The notes: generated by a model from the letters alone, not told the origin. 30,893 nt of DNA from GWC2-40-17 sp035400705 (GCA_035400705.1 DAOMZV010000008.1:1-30893), one strand, 5' to 3'. Positions 6,174 through 15,364 are shown, counted from the first letter of the stretch. Numbers and translations: made by a program.

Positions 6174-7061
6174 TTACTGAAAGTAGGACCGATTTTCAAA
6201 ACGAACATCAATGTATTTTAAATTAGTTCGATCTTTAATTTTTTCTTTTAAAATAGTTTCTAAAACCTGCAATTGTTTTTTCCAGTCACTTTGACGGTCA
6301 AACATGATTTTCCACCCCTCCCCCGTCCAAACATTAACAATCTTGTCAGTACTGGTTGCAAGGGAAAATTTATCTACAATTATTTCATTTTTATTATCTA
6401 ATTTTTCATCTAGAAAATTTATAAACTCATAATTAGCTGGAGAAATCACTTGTTCACTAAGTTGGGGTTCCCAACTGGATTTTTCAATGGTTATGTTTGG
6501 TAACCGGGTTAAAATCTCGGCTGTTGGTTCCTTTTCTTGACGAATATTCTTTCCATTTTCATCCAAAACATAATAGTTAAAGGTAGTGGTAGAAGAACCA
6601 GCAACTGTCATTAAAATCATTTTGGCTTCTCTTTCTTGAATATTAATAATTAAACGCTGGGGAAAATCTTTAGTAATTTCTAATTTTTTAAAAATAAAAT
6701 TATTTTCCAACTCATTTTTTATTTTCTTTGTGTTAACTGTAAAAATATTATTACCACTGAACAAAAATAATCTCTTTAGGGATGTAATTTGGTTGACTCT
6801 ATTTAAAATATCATTAGTGGCAACAGTTTGGTTCCCCTTGACTTCGATATTTTTTATTAAAAAATAGGGGTGGAATAAAAAAACTCCAATAATTCCTAAT
6901 AAACTAATAATCCCCAAACCTATTTTTAGTCTAGGAGCTTTAGTTCTTTTTGGCATTCTTTCTTTGAGAAAATATGGATTCTTAAATTTCTTAACTAAAA
7001 AATCTCTTTTTTTGTATTTTCTTTTATTATTCCAAAAAGAGTTTCTCTGCTGAGGTCGCAT
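6174..7061 (-). CDS. ftsQ: Cell division protein FtsQ/DivIB-like, POTRA domain
   Basis: Single-pass divisome protein linking early and late division components. The 295-residue chain starts with a strongly basic cytoplasmic tail (about 1-45, rich in K/R). One transmembrane helix follows (about 46-66), then an extracytoplasmic POTRA domain beginning at IKNIEVKGNQTVATNDIL (about 69-86). After it comes the FtsQ-type beta domain (EITKDFPQRLIINIQEREAK). The closing stretch FDRQSDWKKQLQVLETILKE...YIDVRFENRSYF is typical of FtsQ C-termini. It starts 9 bases after serS in the same direction, so it should belong to the lysS-serS transcript. No dcw-cluster partner (ftsA, ftsZ, mur) is nearby, so the usual context is missing and the call rests on architecture. 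Confidence 0.85.
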   Translation of the reverse strand: MRPQQRNSFWNNKRKYKKRDFLVKKFKNPYFLKERMPKRTKAPRLKIGLGIISLLGIIGVFLFHPYFLIKNIEVKGNQTVATNDILNRVNQITSLKRLFLFSGNNIFTVNTKKIKNELENNFIFKKLEITKDFPQRLIINIQEREAKMILMTVAGSSTTTFNYYVLDENGKNIRQEKEPTAEILTRLPNITIEKSSWEPQLSEQVISPANYEFINFLDEKLDNKNEIIVDKFSLATSTDKIVNVWTGEGWKIMFDRQSDWKKQLQVLETILKEKIKDRTNLKYIDVRFENRSYFQ

Positions 7062-7070
7062 AAAATAATT

Positions 7071-8354
7071 TTAAATTTTATCAAAACCAGTATATTGACG
7101 TAAAACTTCAGGTACAACAATAGTTTCATCCTCCTGCTGGTAATTCTCTATAATAGCAATTAAGGTTCTGCCGATAGCATAAGCAGTAGCATCGTTCATG
7201 TGAACAAAAGCGGAATCTCCATCTTTAGTCTTAAATTTAGTTTTTAAACGTCTGGATTGATAATCAGTCATTAAATCTGAAGTGTGGGTTTCTCGATATT
7301 TATTTTGACCTGGCATCCATGTTTCTAGATCAATCTGTCTAGCATCTGGTCCGCCCATGTCGCCAGTGCAAATTTGAACTATTTGATAAGGTAATTTTAG
7401 GGTTTTCATTAATTCTTCTTGAATTGCAACAAAGAAATTTTGTTCCTCAACTGAATTTTCCGGTAAAGAAAAAGATTCCATCTCCATCTTATCAAACTGA
7501 TGAACACGCAGTATTCCTTTAGTATCCTTGCCATAAGAACCCGCTTCACGTCTAAAAGCTAAAGAAATACCGACATAACGTAAAGGCAGAGATTTTTCGT
7601 CCAAGGTTTCATTCATATGCAAAGGACCGAGGGTGTGCTCAGCGCTACCAATCAAATAAACATCATCAGAAGGAATGTAATACCTCTCTTCTTTTGGATC
7701 GATTCTAGCCATTTTTTGAAATACTTCTGGTTTAATCATGACTGGAGGAATAACTGGGATAAAAGGAGTAGAAGAAATATTTAAGTTATTTTCTTTAATA
7801 ATTTTCTTTAGAGATTCTTCGTTGGTTAAAATTGATAAAGCATGATTAATTAACGCAAACTGCAATAAAGCCAATTTACCTTTTAAATAGGTAAATCTAG
7901 TGCCACTAACATCAGCGGCCTTCTCATTATCGATTAGACCTCTATTTTTACCAATTTCCCAATGTTCTTTGGGCTTAAAGTTAAATTGAGGAATTTCCCC
8001 CACCTGACGCAAAACTTTATTGCCACTTTCGTCTGGGCCGACTGGGGTTGAAGAATGGACTACATTAGGAATTTTATACAATAATTCGGTAATACCCTGC
8101 TCTAATTCTTTAAATTTATTTTCTAAATCTTTAATTTTTTCACCCATTTTACGCATTTCAGCTATTTCCACTTCATTCGGTTTAGTTTTGGAAATTTTAT
8201 TTCTTTCATTTCGTAAACCTTCTAATTCCACCTGAAGCTGTCGTCGTCCTTCATCCATTTTTAATAGCTGATCAACATCAACCTCAGCTCTTTTATAAGA
8301 ATTATTTTTTTTAACCAATTCGACATTTTCTCGAATAAATTTTATATCTAACAT
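7071..8354 (-). CDS. serS: Serine--tRNA ligase
   Basis: Class II synthetase that charges tRNA-Ser (and tRNA-Sec if present). The 427 residues are normal for bacterial SerRS. The N-terminal antiparallel coiled-coil tRNA-binding arm spans about 30-105 (LRNERNKISK through LENKFKELEQGITELLYKIPN). The catalytic domain has motif 2 FRREAGSYGKDTKGILRVHQF and motif 3 NDATAYAIGRTLIAIIENYQ, plus the class-typical H-T/S-S-D segment near TSDLMTDYQSRRLKTKFK. The start at 8354 lies 2 bases after the lysS stop, with no Shine-Dalgarno, indicating tight co-expression with lysS. Confidence 0.96.
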   Translation of the reverse strand: MLDIKFIRENVELVKKNNSYKRAEVDVDQLLKMDEGRRQLQVELEGLRNERNKISKTKPNEVEIAEMRKMGEKIKDLENKFKELEQGITELLYKIPNVVHSSTPVGPDESGNKVLRQVGEIPQFNFKPKEHWEIGKNRGLIDNEKAADVSGTRFTYLKGKLALLQFALINHALSILTNEESLKKIIKENNLNISSTPFIPVIPPVMIKPEVFQKMARIDPKEERYYIPSDDVYLIGSAEHTLGPLHMNETLDEKSLPLRYVGISLAFRREAGSYGKDTKGILRVHQFDKMEMESFSLPENSVEEQNFFVAIQEELMKTLKLPYQIVQICTGDMGGPDARQIDLETWMPGQNKYRETHTSDLMTDYQSRRLKTKFKTKDGDSAFVHMNDATAYAIGRTLIAIIENYQQEDETIVVPEVLRQYTGFDKI

Positions 8355-8356
8355 AT

Positions 8357-9847
8357 TTATTTTTCTGGTTTAAGTGTAGGAAACAAAATAGCCTCTTTTA
8401 AATTATGAGAATCAGTTAATAAAGTCACTAGACGATCAATCCCCATACCCAATCCAGCTGTTGGCGGCATACCGTGTTTAAGGGCGCAAATAAAATCCTC
8501 ATCAAATCTTTGGGCTTCTTCATCGCCCGCTTCTCTTAATTTTTCTTGTTCTTTAAATCTACTTTCTTGATCTAAGGGATCATTTAACTCAGAAAAACCA
8601 TTACACAACTCAAAACCACCAGCAATTAATAGTTGCATTCTTTCTGTATAGGCCGGATTGTCTGCTTTACGTTTGGCTAAAGGAGATAGTTCTACCGGAT
8701 GCTCAGTCATAAATAATGGCTGAATAATTTTGGGACGAACAAAATGTTTATAAATATCATCTAATAATTTACCTCGACCATCATTTTTATTTAACTCCAA
8801 ACCCTTGCTAGTTCCCCAATCAAACAAACTTTTAGCATCAGGGAATTCCTCAATATCCATTTTGGCATATTCTATTAAAAGCTCTCGGAAAGTTTTTCGC
8901 GGATACGGTGGAGTTAAATCTATTTCCATTCCTTGGTAGGTAAATTTTAAATTCTTACCCACTCTTGGTAATAAATAAGAAAAAAATTTTTCCATCAATT
9001 TCATCAGATCTTCATAAGTGGCATAAGCCCAATAAAACTCTATTTGAGTAAATTCTGGATTGTGGCTATAATCAATTCCTTCATTTCTAAAACAACGAGC
9101 TATCTCATAAACTCTTTCAAAACCTCCCACAATTAATCTTTTTAAATATAATTCTGGGGCAATGCGTAAAAATAAGTCTGTATTTAAGGCGTTGTGATGA
9201 GTAGTAAAGGGTTTGGCTGTGGCACCACCATATAACGGTTGCAAAATAGGAGTTTCTACTTCCACAAAATTCTCCATGTCAAAAAAATCTCTTATAGACT
9301 TAACAATTTTAATTCTTTGTAAAGCATTGGCTTTAGATTCGGGGTTAGCCAATAAATCAAGGTATTTTTGTCTAAATCTTATTTCTACATCAGAGAGACC
9401 ATGAAATTTATCAGGTAAAGGTAATAAACTTTTAGTTAAAAATTTCCATTTTTTAACTAGAATAGTTTTCTCCCCTTTTTTGGTTTCAAAAATTGATCCT
9501 TCAACCGTTATAAAATCAGCCACATCAACCATATTTACAAACAAATTATAATTTTCTTCACCTAATTCATCTTTTTTAAAATAGATTTGAATTTTACCAG
9601 TTTCATCTTCTAGATGTGCGAAAGTAGAACCACCATGACTTCTAATGGAACGCAATCTACCAGCCACCATAATGAGTTCTTCCCTCTGACTTAATCTTTC
9701 AAAATCAGACATTATTGAATTAGTAGTTTGACGTTCCAAACTACTCCAAGATGGGTAGGGATTGATACCGGTTTTTTGCAGTTCCTCCATTTTTTTTATC
9801 CTTACTTCTGCTTCTTCAAGAAGACTAGGGTTAGTATTTTCACTCAT
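8357..9847 (-). CDS. lysS: Lysine--tRNA ligase, class II
   Basis: Charges tRNA-Lys. From the ATG at 9847 the protein has 496 residues, the usual LysRS size. The N-terminal OB-fold anticodon-binding domain includes VAGRLRSIRSHGGSTFAHLED. The catalytic core has motif 2 FRNEGIDYSHNPEFTQIEFYW and motif 3 GLGMGIDRLVTLLT. The frame is open further upstream to a TTG at 9913, but that would add a hydrophobic segment not found in LysRS, and its first bases coincide with the promoter -35. MSENTNPSLLEEAEVR at 9847 is therefore preferred. First gene of a lysS-serS-ftsQ transcript. Confidence 0.95.
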   Translation of the reverse strand: MSENTNPSLLEEAEVRIKKMEELQKTGINPYPSWSSLERQTTNSIMSDFERLSQREELIMVAGRLRSIRSHGGSTFAHLEDETGKIQIYFKKDELGEENYNLFVNMVDVADFITVEGSIFETKKGEKTILVKKWKFLTKSLLPLPDKFHGLSDVEIRFRQKYLDLLANPESKANALQRIKIVKSIRDFFDMENFVEVETPILQPLYGGATAKPFTTHHNALNTDLFLRIAPELYLKRLIVGGFERVYEIARCFRNEGIDYSHNPEFTQIEFYWAYATYEDLMKLMEKFFSYLLPRVGKNLKFTYQGMEIDLTPPYPRKTFRELLIEYAKMDIEEFPDAKSLFDWGTSKGLELNKNDGRGKLLDDIYKHFVRPKIIQPLFMTEHPVELSPLAKRKADNPAYTERMQLLIAGGFELCNGFSELNDPLDQESRFKEQEKLREAGDEEAQRFDEDFICALKHGMPPTAGLGMGIDRLVTLLTDSHNLKEAILFPTLKPEK

Positions 9848-9884
9848 AAATTTAATTAAAAAATACATTAAAACAAGTATCTTA

Positions 9885-9913
9885 ATTATACTTAAAATAA
9901 GGATATAAATCAA
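9885..9913 (-). promoter_or_regulatory. Promoter of lysS-serS-ftsQ
   Basis: Minus strand TTGATT (9908-9913), 17-base spacer, perfect TATAAT (9885-9890). The predicted start is about 9878, leaving a leader of about 31 bases before the ATG at 9847. It also argues against the upstream in-frame start at 9913. Confidence 0.8.
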
Positions 9914-9931
9914 GTTTTTGGCTTAATTTAA

Positions 9932-9956
9932 AAAAGCCCTCTGTTTGAGGGCTTTT
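9932..9956 (-). terminator. Terminator downstream of greA
   Basis: Perfect 10-bp stem AAAAGCCCTC / GAGGGCTTTT around a 5-base loop, followed on the minus strand by TT and AT-rich sequence. It begins 9 bases after the greA stop and ends the mre-mrdA-greA transcription unit. Confidence 0.9.
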
Positions 9957-9965
9957 AAGCTAATT

Positions 9966-10427
9966 CTATTTAACTTCTAAAATTTGATAGGCTGATAAAC
10001 CGGTTGGTATCTTAACTTCTACCCTATCCCCTATTTTTTTACCTAAAAAAGATAGGGCTAAAGGTGATTCGTTAGAAATTTTTCCATGAATAGGATCAGC
10101 TTCATTAGAACCTACAATTGTATATTCCATTTCTTTGCCTTTATCATTTTTTACTTTTATGGTTGATCCTATCCCAACTGTATTATCACTATTTTTAGTC
10201 ACAATTTTAGCCCGCAAAACAATTTGTTCTAACTCTTGAATTCTTCCTTGGGTAAAAGCATAATCGTCCTTAGCTTCGTGATATTCTGCGTTTTCCGATA
10301 AATCACCTAATTCTTTAGCTCTCTCTATTTTGTCAGAAATTTCAGGTAATTTGTTTTTTAAATCTTCTAAATCCTTTTTAACTTTTTCTAAACCAGCGGC
10401 AGTTAAATAAGTTTCTTTACTTTCCAT
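9966..10427 (-). CDS. greA: Transcription elongation factor GreA
   Basis: Binds the RNA polymerase secondary channel and stimulates cleavage of backtracked transcripts. At 153 residues it is close to the standard 158. The N-terminal coiled coil (about 1-75) carries the tip motif GDLSENAEYHEAK with the essential acidic pair at D42 and E45. The C-terminal FKBP-like domain includes VGIGSTIKVKND, YTIVGSNEADP, and SPLALSFLGKKIGDRVEVKIP. It follows mrdA by 74 bases in the same direction. A possible promoter lies in that gap, and a strong terminator follows, so it may be expressed both with the mre genes and alone. Confidence 0.96.
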   Translation of the reverse strand: MESKETYLTAAGLEKVKKDLEDLKNKLPEISDKIERAKELGDLSENAEYHEAKDDYAFTQGRIQELEQIVLRAKIVTKNSDNTVGIGSTIKVKNDKGKEMEYTIVGSNEADPIHGKISNESPLALSFLGKKIGDRVEVKIPTGLSAYQILEVK

Positions 10428-10460
10428 AAAATCTATTTAATAAAAATTTAAATCCAATTT

Positions 10461-10489
10461 AAGATATCACAAAAAAAATAAATAGGCAA
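10461..10489 (-). promoter_or_regulatory. Possible promoter of greA
   Basis: Minus strand TTGCCT (10484-10489), 17 bases, TATCTT (10461-10466), in the mrdA-greA gap. The same TTGCCT -35 sequence is found at rsmI. Expected leader about 27 bases. Confidence 0.42.
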
Positions 10490-10501
10490 ACAAAACATAA
10501 T

Positions 10502-12508
10502 TTAATGATTTTTTTCATACCAAGAAAAAAAATCTTTAGCTACTGGGACGGCCACACCACTTCCTTCTCCGCCCTCTTCAATTAAAACAGTTAAAACTAA
10601 TTGGGGCTTATCAAAAGGGACAAAACTAGTAAACCAAGCGTGATTGTCAGCTTTAGCTGACCATTGAGCTGTACCGGTTTTTCCAGCGACGGCAATTTCT
10701 AAATTAGACAGGGCCCGCGCGCTACCTTGGGTAACAGTCTGTCTCATGCCTTCTCTAATTATTTTTAAATAGTTATCCGGAATAACTTTTTCTTGTAATT
10801 TGGTAATTTTAGTTTCTTGAGAGGCGTTATCAGCTGGATCAACTAAACTTTTTAAAATATGAGGTTGATAAATAGTCCCGCCATTGGCAATAGTGGCTGT
10901 TAAAGAAGCAATTTGTAAAGGTGTAACTAATAAATCACCCTGACCAATGGAAAGATTATAGGTGTCGCCAATAAACCATTTCTCTTTCTTAGTATCTAAT
11001 TTCCATTGACGACTTGGGATAAAACCCTTAGCTTCTTCTGGTAAATCTATCCCTAGAGTTGAACCAAAATTAAATTTTTTTAGATAAATTATTAACTTGT
11101 CCAAACCCAAACCAACAAAATTATTATAACCACCACCAATATAATAGAAAAAAGTATTAACCGATTCAGCCAAAGCCTTTCGAACGTCTGTTGAGCCATG
11201 CCCCCCGGATTTCCAATCGGGAAAAAACCAACGATCTACCTGAATACCCCCATTACTTAAAATTGTCGTATTTTTATCAACTATTTTTTCATTAAGAGCG
11301 GCAGCGGCAAACAGTGGCTTTATTGTAGAACCAGAAGGATACAAACCACTCCAAGCTCTGGCGAATAATGGATTGTTTTCGTCGTTTATAAGGTTTTTAT
11401 ATTCATCAGCCGAAATACCCCTTACAAACAAATTATTATCAAAAGCAGGTAAATTAACTAAGGCCAAAATTTCCCCATTATTAGGATCCAGCAAAATAGC
11501 CACCGCCTTTTTTTTATTTATTGCTTGTAACTCTTTTAATAAAAATTCTTCTAATTTTTTTTGATATTCTAAATTAATTGTCAAAATTAAATTCTTACCC
11601 ACTTTGGGAGCTGCTACTTTAACAACATTTTTCCCTTTTCCTAAGGCATCGACTTCTATGGCTTTCTCACCATAAACCCCTCTTAACTCTTTTTCATATT
11701 GTTTTTCTAAACCAGTTTTACCAATAAAATCGGTTAGTAAATAATTTGAATTATTCTGTAACTCGTTCTTATTAATTTTTCCAGTATAACCCAACAAATG
11801 TGCCAAAGAATAAATAGTAGCGTCTCCATTTTTTAAAGTTGAACTGGTGTTTTCCGAGGAATACAGATAAAATCGATTGTAAGTTTGTTCCATGGTAATA
11901 CCAGGAATTTCAGCACCACTAAGAATAAGACTCATGGCTTTACCATAATCAAGGTTTTCTATTAAATTAATTGCTTGTAAAGTTTTACCACTGTTATTGA
12001 GTTTAGCTTTTAAATCTAAAATACTAATACCGCTTAAATTAGAAATTTTTTCTAATGTTTTATTTAAATTTTCTTCATTCTTAGGAAGATCTTGGGGCGA
12101 AAGAACTAGATTAAAAGAAGGGACGTTGGTTACTAAAGGAATATTATTGCGATCATAAATTACTCCCCTTTCAGCAATAATCGGTTTAACTCTTAAGCGA
12201 TTATCTTCAGCTTGCGCTCTAAAATCTTTTCCTTGCCATATTTGCAAAAAAACATTTCTTAAAAAAATTACACCCACAATTAAAAAAATAAAACAGCCGA
12301 TTAATTTAATTTTTTTTATGTTGGCAGCTACACCGATAAACTCCGACAGTTCTACTGATTGAGATTTTTTATTATCAGTTATCCAAGTTTCTTCCACCCA
12401 TCTTTTACGACTAATTTCCTTAACTGATTCATTCAAAATTCTCCCCTCTTGAATTAAAAAGGGGTTGTCGTTTCTTGATTTTTTTTTATGAGACCAAAAA
12501 AATTTCAT
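10502..12508 (-). CDS. mrdA: Penicillin-binding protein 2 (peptidoglycan D,D-transpeptidase MrdA)
   Basis: Class B PBP that cross-links peptidoglycan during cell elongation. The 668 residues comprise a charged cytoplasmic N-terminus of about 65 residues, one transmembrane helix (about 67-88), the PBP dimerisation/pedestal region (ERGVIYDRNNIPLVTN at 113-128 onward) and the transpeptidase domain. All three catalytic motifs are intact: SxxK at S394-K397 (PSGSTIKP), SxN at 449-451 (ESVN), and KTG at 610-612 (AGKTGTAQW). The cytoplasmic tail is longer than in E. coli PBP2. It starts 2 bases after mreD. A SEDS partner (RodA), often next to mrdA, is absent from the window. Confidence 0.95.
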   Translation of the reverse strand: MKFFWSHKKKSRNDNPFLIQEGRILNESVKEISRKRWVEETWITDNKKSQSVELSEFIGVAANIKKIKLIGCFIFLIVGVIFLRNVFLQIWQGKDFRAQAEDNRLRVKPIIAERGVIYDRNNIPLVTNVPSFNLVLSPQDLPKNEENLNKTLEKISNLSGISILDLKAKLNNSGKTLQAINLIENLDYGKAMSLILSGAEIPGITMEQTYNRFYLYSSENTSSTLKNGDATIYSLAHLLGYTGKINKNELQNNSNYLLTDFIGKTGLEKQYEKELRGVYGEKAIEVDALGKGKNVVKVAAPKVGKNLILTINLEYQKKLEEFLLKELQAINKKKAVAILLDPNNGEILALVNLPAFDNNLFVRGISADEYKNLINDENNPLFARAWSGLYPSGSTIKPLFAAAALNEKIVDKNTTILSNGGIQVDRWFFPDWKSGGHGSTDVRKALAESVNTFFYYIGGGYNNFVGLGLDKLIIYLKKFNFGSTLGIDLPEEAKGFIPSRQWKLDTKKEKWFIGDTYNLSIGQGDLLVTPLQIASLTATIANGGTIYQPHILKSLVDPADNASQETKITKLQEKVIPDNYLKIIREGMRQTVTQGSARALSNLEIAVAGKTGTAQWSAKADNHAWFTSFVPFDKPQLVLTVLIEEGGEGSGVAVPVAKDFFSWYEKNH

Positions 12509-12510
12509 TT

Positions 12511-13038
12511 TTAATTAAAGATAAAAAACTCTCTAAATAACCCAGAGAATTTTTTTAATAAAAAATTAACAATCAAAATTAAAGGTAAATTTACAATTGC
12601 ACCAATTAAACCAAACCTTAGATAATCTAAAAAAGAGTAGGTTAAACCAAGGTCGTATTTAATGCTAATTAAAAAATTAAGTAGAACAAAAATTAAATTA
12701 TAAAAGACAAAAACTAGGCAAGATGTAACCAACAACACAATAGTTGTTTTGTTGGTTAAAAAAAAACGGGAAATAAACGTAATAATTAAAAAAGTTAAAA
12801 AAATTGTGAAGAGATACAAACCAAAAATAGAAGAATTAAATAATTCCATTAAAAAACCAACCCAAATAATTAAATAAAATAATCTGTCATATTTTTTATT
12901 TAAAAAAAATAAAAAAATTAAAGAAACTAAAATAAGATTAATTGAAGAAAATGGCTGATAAAAAGAAGCCACTAAACCCATTTGTATTATTATCAATGTT
13001 AAACCAAAGATAAAAGAGAGGGCCCAACGGACAGCCAT
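12511..13038 (-). CDS. mreD: Rod shape-determining protein MreD-like membrane protein
   Basis: Small integral membrane protein of the elongasome. The 175 residues are almost wholly hydrophobic, with about five or six predicted transmembrane helices (for instance ALSFIFGLTLIIIQMGLVA near the start and FGLIGAIVNLPLILIVNFLL near the end). MreD sequences are poorly conserved, so the name rests mainly on size, topology and position between mreC and mrdA. It starts 5 bases after mreC and ends 2 bases before mrdA. Confidence 0.82.
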   Translation of the reverse strand: MAVRWALSFIFGLTLIIIQMGLVASFYQPFSSINLILVSLIFLFFLNKKYDRLFYLIIWVGFLMELFNSSIFGLYLFTIFLTFLIITFISRFFLTNKTTIVLLVTSCLVFVFYNLIFVLLNFLISIKYDLGLTYSFLDYLRFGLIGAIVNLPLILIVNFLLKKFSGLFREFFIFN

Positions 13039-13043
13039 ATTTT

Positions 13044-13853
13044 TTAATTAATTAAAACGGAAATAATAGAAAGCTTATTTAAATCAACTGCTGGTTTAAT
13101 TATTGCGGTTTGAAATGGCTGATATAATTCTTTTTCTACCGATTCGATTTTTCCAATTAATAGTCCGCTGGGAATATTTTTATCTAGATTAGAAGATACC
13201 ACAATATCCCCTTGTTTAATCACTTCAGTTAAGGGTACTAGGGTTAATTTAAGACGTAAGTTATGTTCCCCATTAACAACTCCGATGGTTTTATCTTGAT
13301 TATATATCGAAGCAGAAATACGGCTTTGATTATCAGTTAATATTTTAACTTGAGCAATATTACTTTCAGTTTTAATAATTTTTCCTACCAAAATTCCATC
13401 GCCAGTTATCACCGCCTGACCTTCTCTTATCTCATCTTCACTACCGCGGTCAATTAATAAAACATTACTAGAAGAATCTGGAGATTTACCTATAATATTA
13501 GCCAAGACAACCTTAGAATCATTTTTGATAAAATTTAATTGAGAACGTAAAATATTATTTTCTTCCCTTAATTGGCTGAGTTCTGCTTGCTGGACAGAAA
13601 AAGAGGTAAGTTTTTCTAAACATTTTTTATTTTCTTCAAATAAATTTTTATAACTGGCCCAGCGAGCAAAATAATTTTTTATATCATTACTAAGATTATA
13701 AATTGCAAAACTAGATTTACCAACAATAAACCTAGCCCCCGCTTCTATTGGACTTAACCAACCTTGATAATGAAAAAAAATTATAAAAATTAAAATTAAC
13801 AAAGAAGCGAGAATTGATTTCCTTTTCATAAAATCGTTGATAAAAAATTCCAT
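13044..13853 (-). CDS. mreC: Rod shape-determining protein MreC
   Basis: Bitopic elongasome scaffold that contacts PBP2 outside the membrane. The 269 residues contain one N-terminal transmembrane helix (about 13-31), a coiled-coil segment (about 85-110, QQAELSQLREENNILRSQL), and the two-barrel MreC domain (VVLANIIGKSPDSSSNVLLIDRG; GILVGKI; TDNQSRISASI; GDIVVSSNLDKNIPSGLLIGKI). Start 13853 is 17 bases after mreB. A second in-frame ATG at 13829 (MKRKS, basic residues before the helix) is an equally reasonable start. No Shine-Dalgarno decides it. Confidence 0.93.
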   Translation of the reverse strand: MEFFINDFMKRKSILASLLILIFIIFFHYQGWLSPIEAGARFIVGKSSFAIYNLSNDIKNYFARWASYKNLFEENKKCLEKLTSFSVQQAELSQLREENNILRSQLNFIKNDSKVVLANIIGKSPDSSSNVLLIDRGSEDEIREGQAVITGDGILVGKIIKTESNIAQVKILTDNQSRISASIYNQDKTIGVVNGEHNLRLKLTLVPLTEVIKQGDIVVSSNLDKNIPSGLLIGKIESVEKELYQPFQTAIIKPAVDLNKLSIISVLIN

Positions 13854-13870
13854 CTAAAAAAGAAAGAATC

Positions 13871-14914
13871 TTATTTTTCGAGCGAAGAAGGTAAGGCTAC
13901 GTTAGCCAAGAGATCATTATTTTCAATTAAAATAGCAGTACCTCTAACAACGCAGGTTAAGGGATCATCAGCAATTCTTACGGGAATATCAGTCGTTTGA
14001 GTAATAGCTCTATCTAAGCCCTTAAGCAAAGCACCACCCCCACTTAAAACAATGCCTCGTTCGTGAATATCGGCGATTAATTCTGGGGGGGTTACTTCTA
14101 AAACTGATTTAATATTATCTAAAATGGTCCAAACTGAACGTTGGATAGCTTCTCGAACATCATTATCAGAAATAATATTTTCTCTAGGTAAACCGGTCAT
14201 AATATCTCGACCACGAATGGCACACTCTAAAGATTCATCTAATTCTTTAGCTGAGCCAATTTTTATTTTTAGTTCTTCAGCATGTGTTTCACCAATCAAA
14301 AGATTAAATCTTTCTTTGGCATACTGCATAATATTTTTATTAAACTCGTCTCCAGCTATTTTAATAGACTTAGAAGTAACAATACCGCTTAATGAAATTA
14401 CTGCGATTTCGGTAGTTCCGCCACCGATATCCACAATCATACTAGCTACTGCTTCTTCAACTGGTAATTTTGCACCAATAGCTGCGGCCATTGGTTCTTC
14501 AACAATAATGGCCCTTCTACCTCCAGCACCCAAGACAGCATCTTCCACTGCCTTACGTTCCACCTCGGTAATTTCCAACGGGACACCAATAACTACAGTA
14601 GGCCGAGGATTTATAAAACGACCATTACTAATTTTATTAATAAAATATTTAATCATTTTTTCTGTTACTTCAAAATCAGAAATAATTCCATTAGTCAAAG
14701 GCTTGGTAACAGTAATATAAGGTGGGGTTTTTCCTAACATCATTTTAGCTTCCTGACCGACTGCTAAAATTTGTTCGGTACGTAGATTAATTGCAATTAC
14801 CGACGGTTCGTTAATAACAATCCCCCGTTCTCTTTCATAAACTAAAGTATTGGCCGTGCCTAAGTCGATACCAATTCTTTTATTAAATTGTTCCTTAATT
14901 TTTTTAATAAACAT
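13871..14914 (-). CDS. mreB: Actin-like rod shape-determining protein MreB
   Basis: Forms membrane-bound filaments that direct lateral wall synthesis. The 347 residues match the family. Phosphate-1 motif IDLGTANTLVY starts at 16, with D17 first of the nucleotide-contacting residues. Also present are VGVPLEITEVERKAVEDAV, VEEPMAAAIGAKLPVEE, phosphate-2 IVDIGGGTTEIAVISL, and the adenosine motif GIVLSGGGALLKGLD. The short N-terminus MFIKKIKEQFNKR, basic and amphipathic, could aid membrane contact. It starts 3 bases after the small membrane protein and heads mreB-mreC-mreD-mrdA. Confidence 0.97.
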   Translation of the reverse strand: MFIKKIKEQFNKRIGIDLGTANTLVYERERGIVINEPSVIAINLRTEQILAVGQEAKMMLGKTPPYITVTKPLTNGIISDFEVTEKMIKYFINKISNGRFINPRPTVVIGVPLEITEVERKAVEDAVLGAGGRRAIIVEEPMAAAIGAKLPVEEAVASMIVDIGGGTTEIAVISLSGIVTSKSIKIAGDEFNKNIMQYAKERFNLLIGETHAEELKIKIGSAKELDESLECAIRGRDIMTGLPRENIISDNDVREAIQRSVWTILDNIKSVLEVTPPELIADIHERGIVLSGGGALLKGLDRAITQTTDIPVRIADDPLTCVVRGTAILIENNDLLANVALPSSLEK

Positions 14915-14917
14915 ACT

Positions 14918-15304
14918 TTAATCAACCATTTTTTTTTCTGTTAAAAAAGACATTTCAAAAAAAGAAAAAGCTAAAATTAAAATTATTGAGTTCCACCACC
15001 GTAGCAAACGAAAACTCTGTAAAAATAAAGCCACAATTAACAAGGCAGCAAAGAATAAACTGTGCCGAAAAGATTTTTTAACTATACGAAAATATGGTTC
15101 TTTGGATTTAACCAAATAAACTCTAGCTAAAAAACCTACTATTGAGATAGAACCGGCGGAAGCTAAAAATAAGCTTAGATAAAAAAAGACCATGTTCCAA
15201 AAACTTGCTTGAAGCGGATCTACACTAAATAAAACTATTAACCAGGCGCCCCAACAAATTAAGGTGGAAAAAATCATTAAAAAAAGATAATGTTTTAATC
15301 GCAT
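14918..15304 (-). CDS. Small four-helix membrane protein of unknown function
   Basis: I do not recognise a named family. The 128 residues show four predicted transmembrane segments at about 5-26, 36-60, 82-101 and 106-122, with a basic loop between helices two and three (RVYLVKSKEPYFRIVKKSFRHS). It lies 3 bases before mreB in the same direction and has its own possible promoter, so it is probably the first gene of the mre transcription unit. A role in envelope growth is only an inference from position. Confidence 0.75.
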   Translation of the reverse strand: MRLKHYLFLMIFSTLICWGAWLIVLFSVDPLQASFWNMVFFYLSLFLASAGSISIVGFLARVYLVKSKEPYFRIVKKSFRHSLFFAALLIVALFLQSFRLLRWWNSIILILAFSFFEMSFLTEKKMVD

Positions 15305-15315
15305 ATCTATTTAAC

Positions 15316-15344
15316 ATCTTAGCTTAAATAACAATAAAAATCAA
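15316..15344 (-). promoter_or_regulatory. Possible promoter of the mre-mrdA-greA unit
   Basis: Minus strand TTGATT (15339-15344), 17 bases, TAAGAT (15316-15321). The -35 is identical to that of lysS; the -10 matches 4 of 6. The expected start near 15309 is only about 5 bases before the ATG at 15304. Confidence 0.42.
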
Positions 15345-15364
15345 GAGATTTTTTTGCGCTTAAA

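Noticed and set aside
9848..9913. Upstream in-frame extension of lysS starting with TTG at 9913
   Set aside because: It adds a hydrophobic stretch foreign to LysRS, and its first bases coincide with the -35 of a TTGATT-17-TATAAT promoter.
14124..14720. 198-codon open frame opposite mreB (and similar long frames opposite atpA, atpG and serS)
   Set aside because: Antisense to strongly conserved genes; composition reflects their codons, with no independent motifs.
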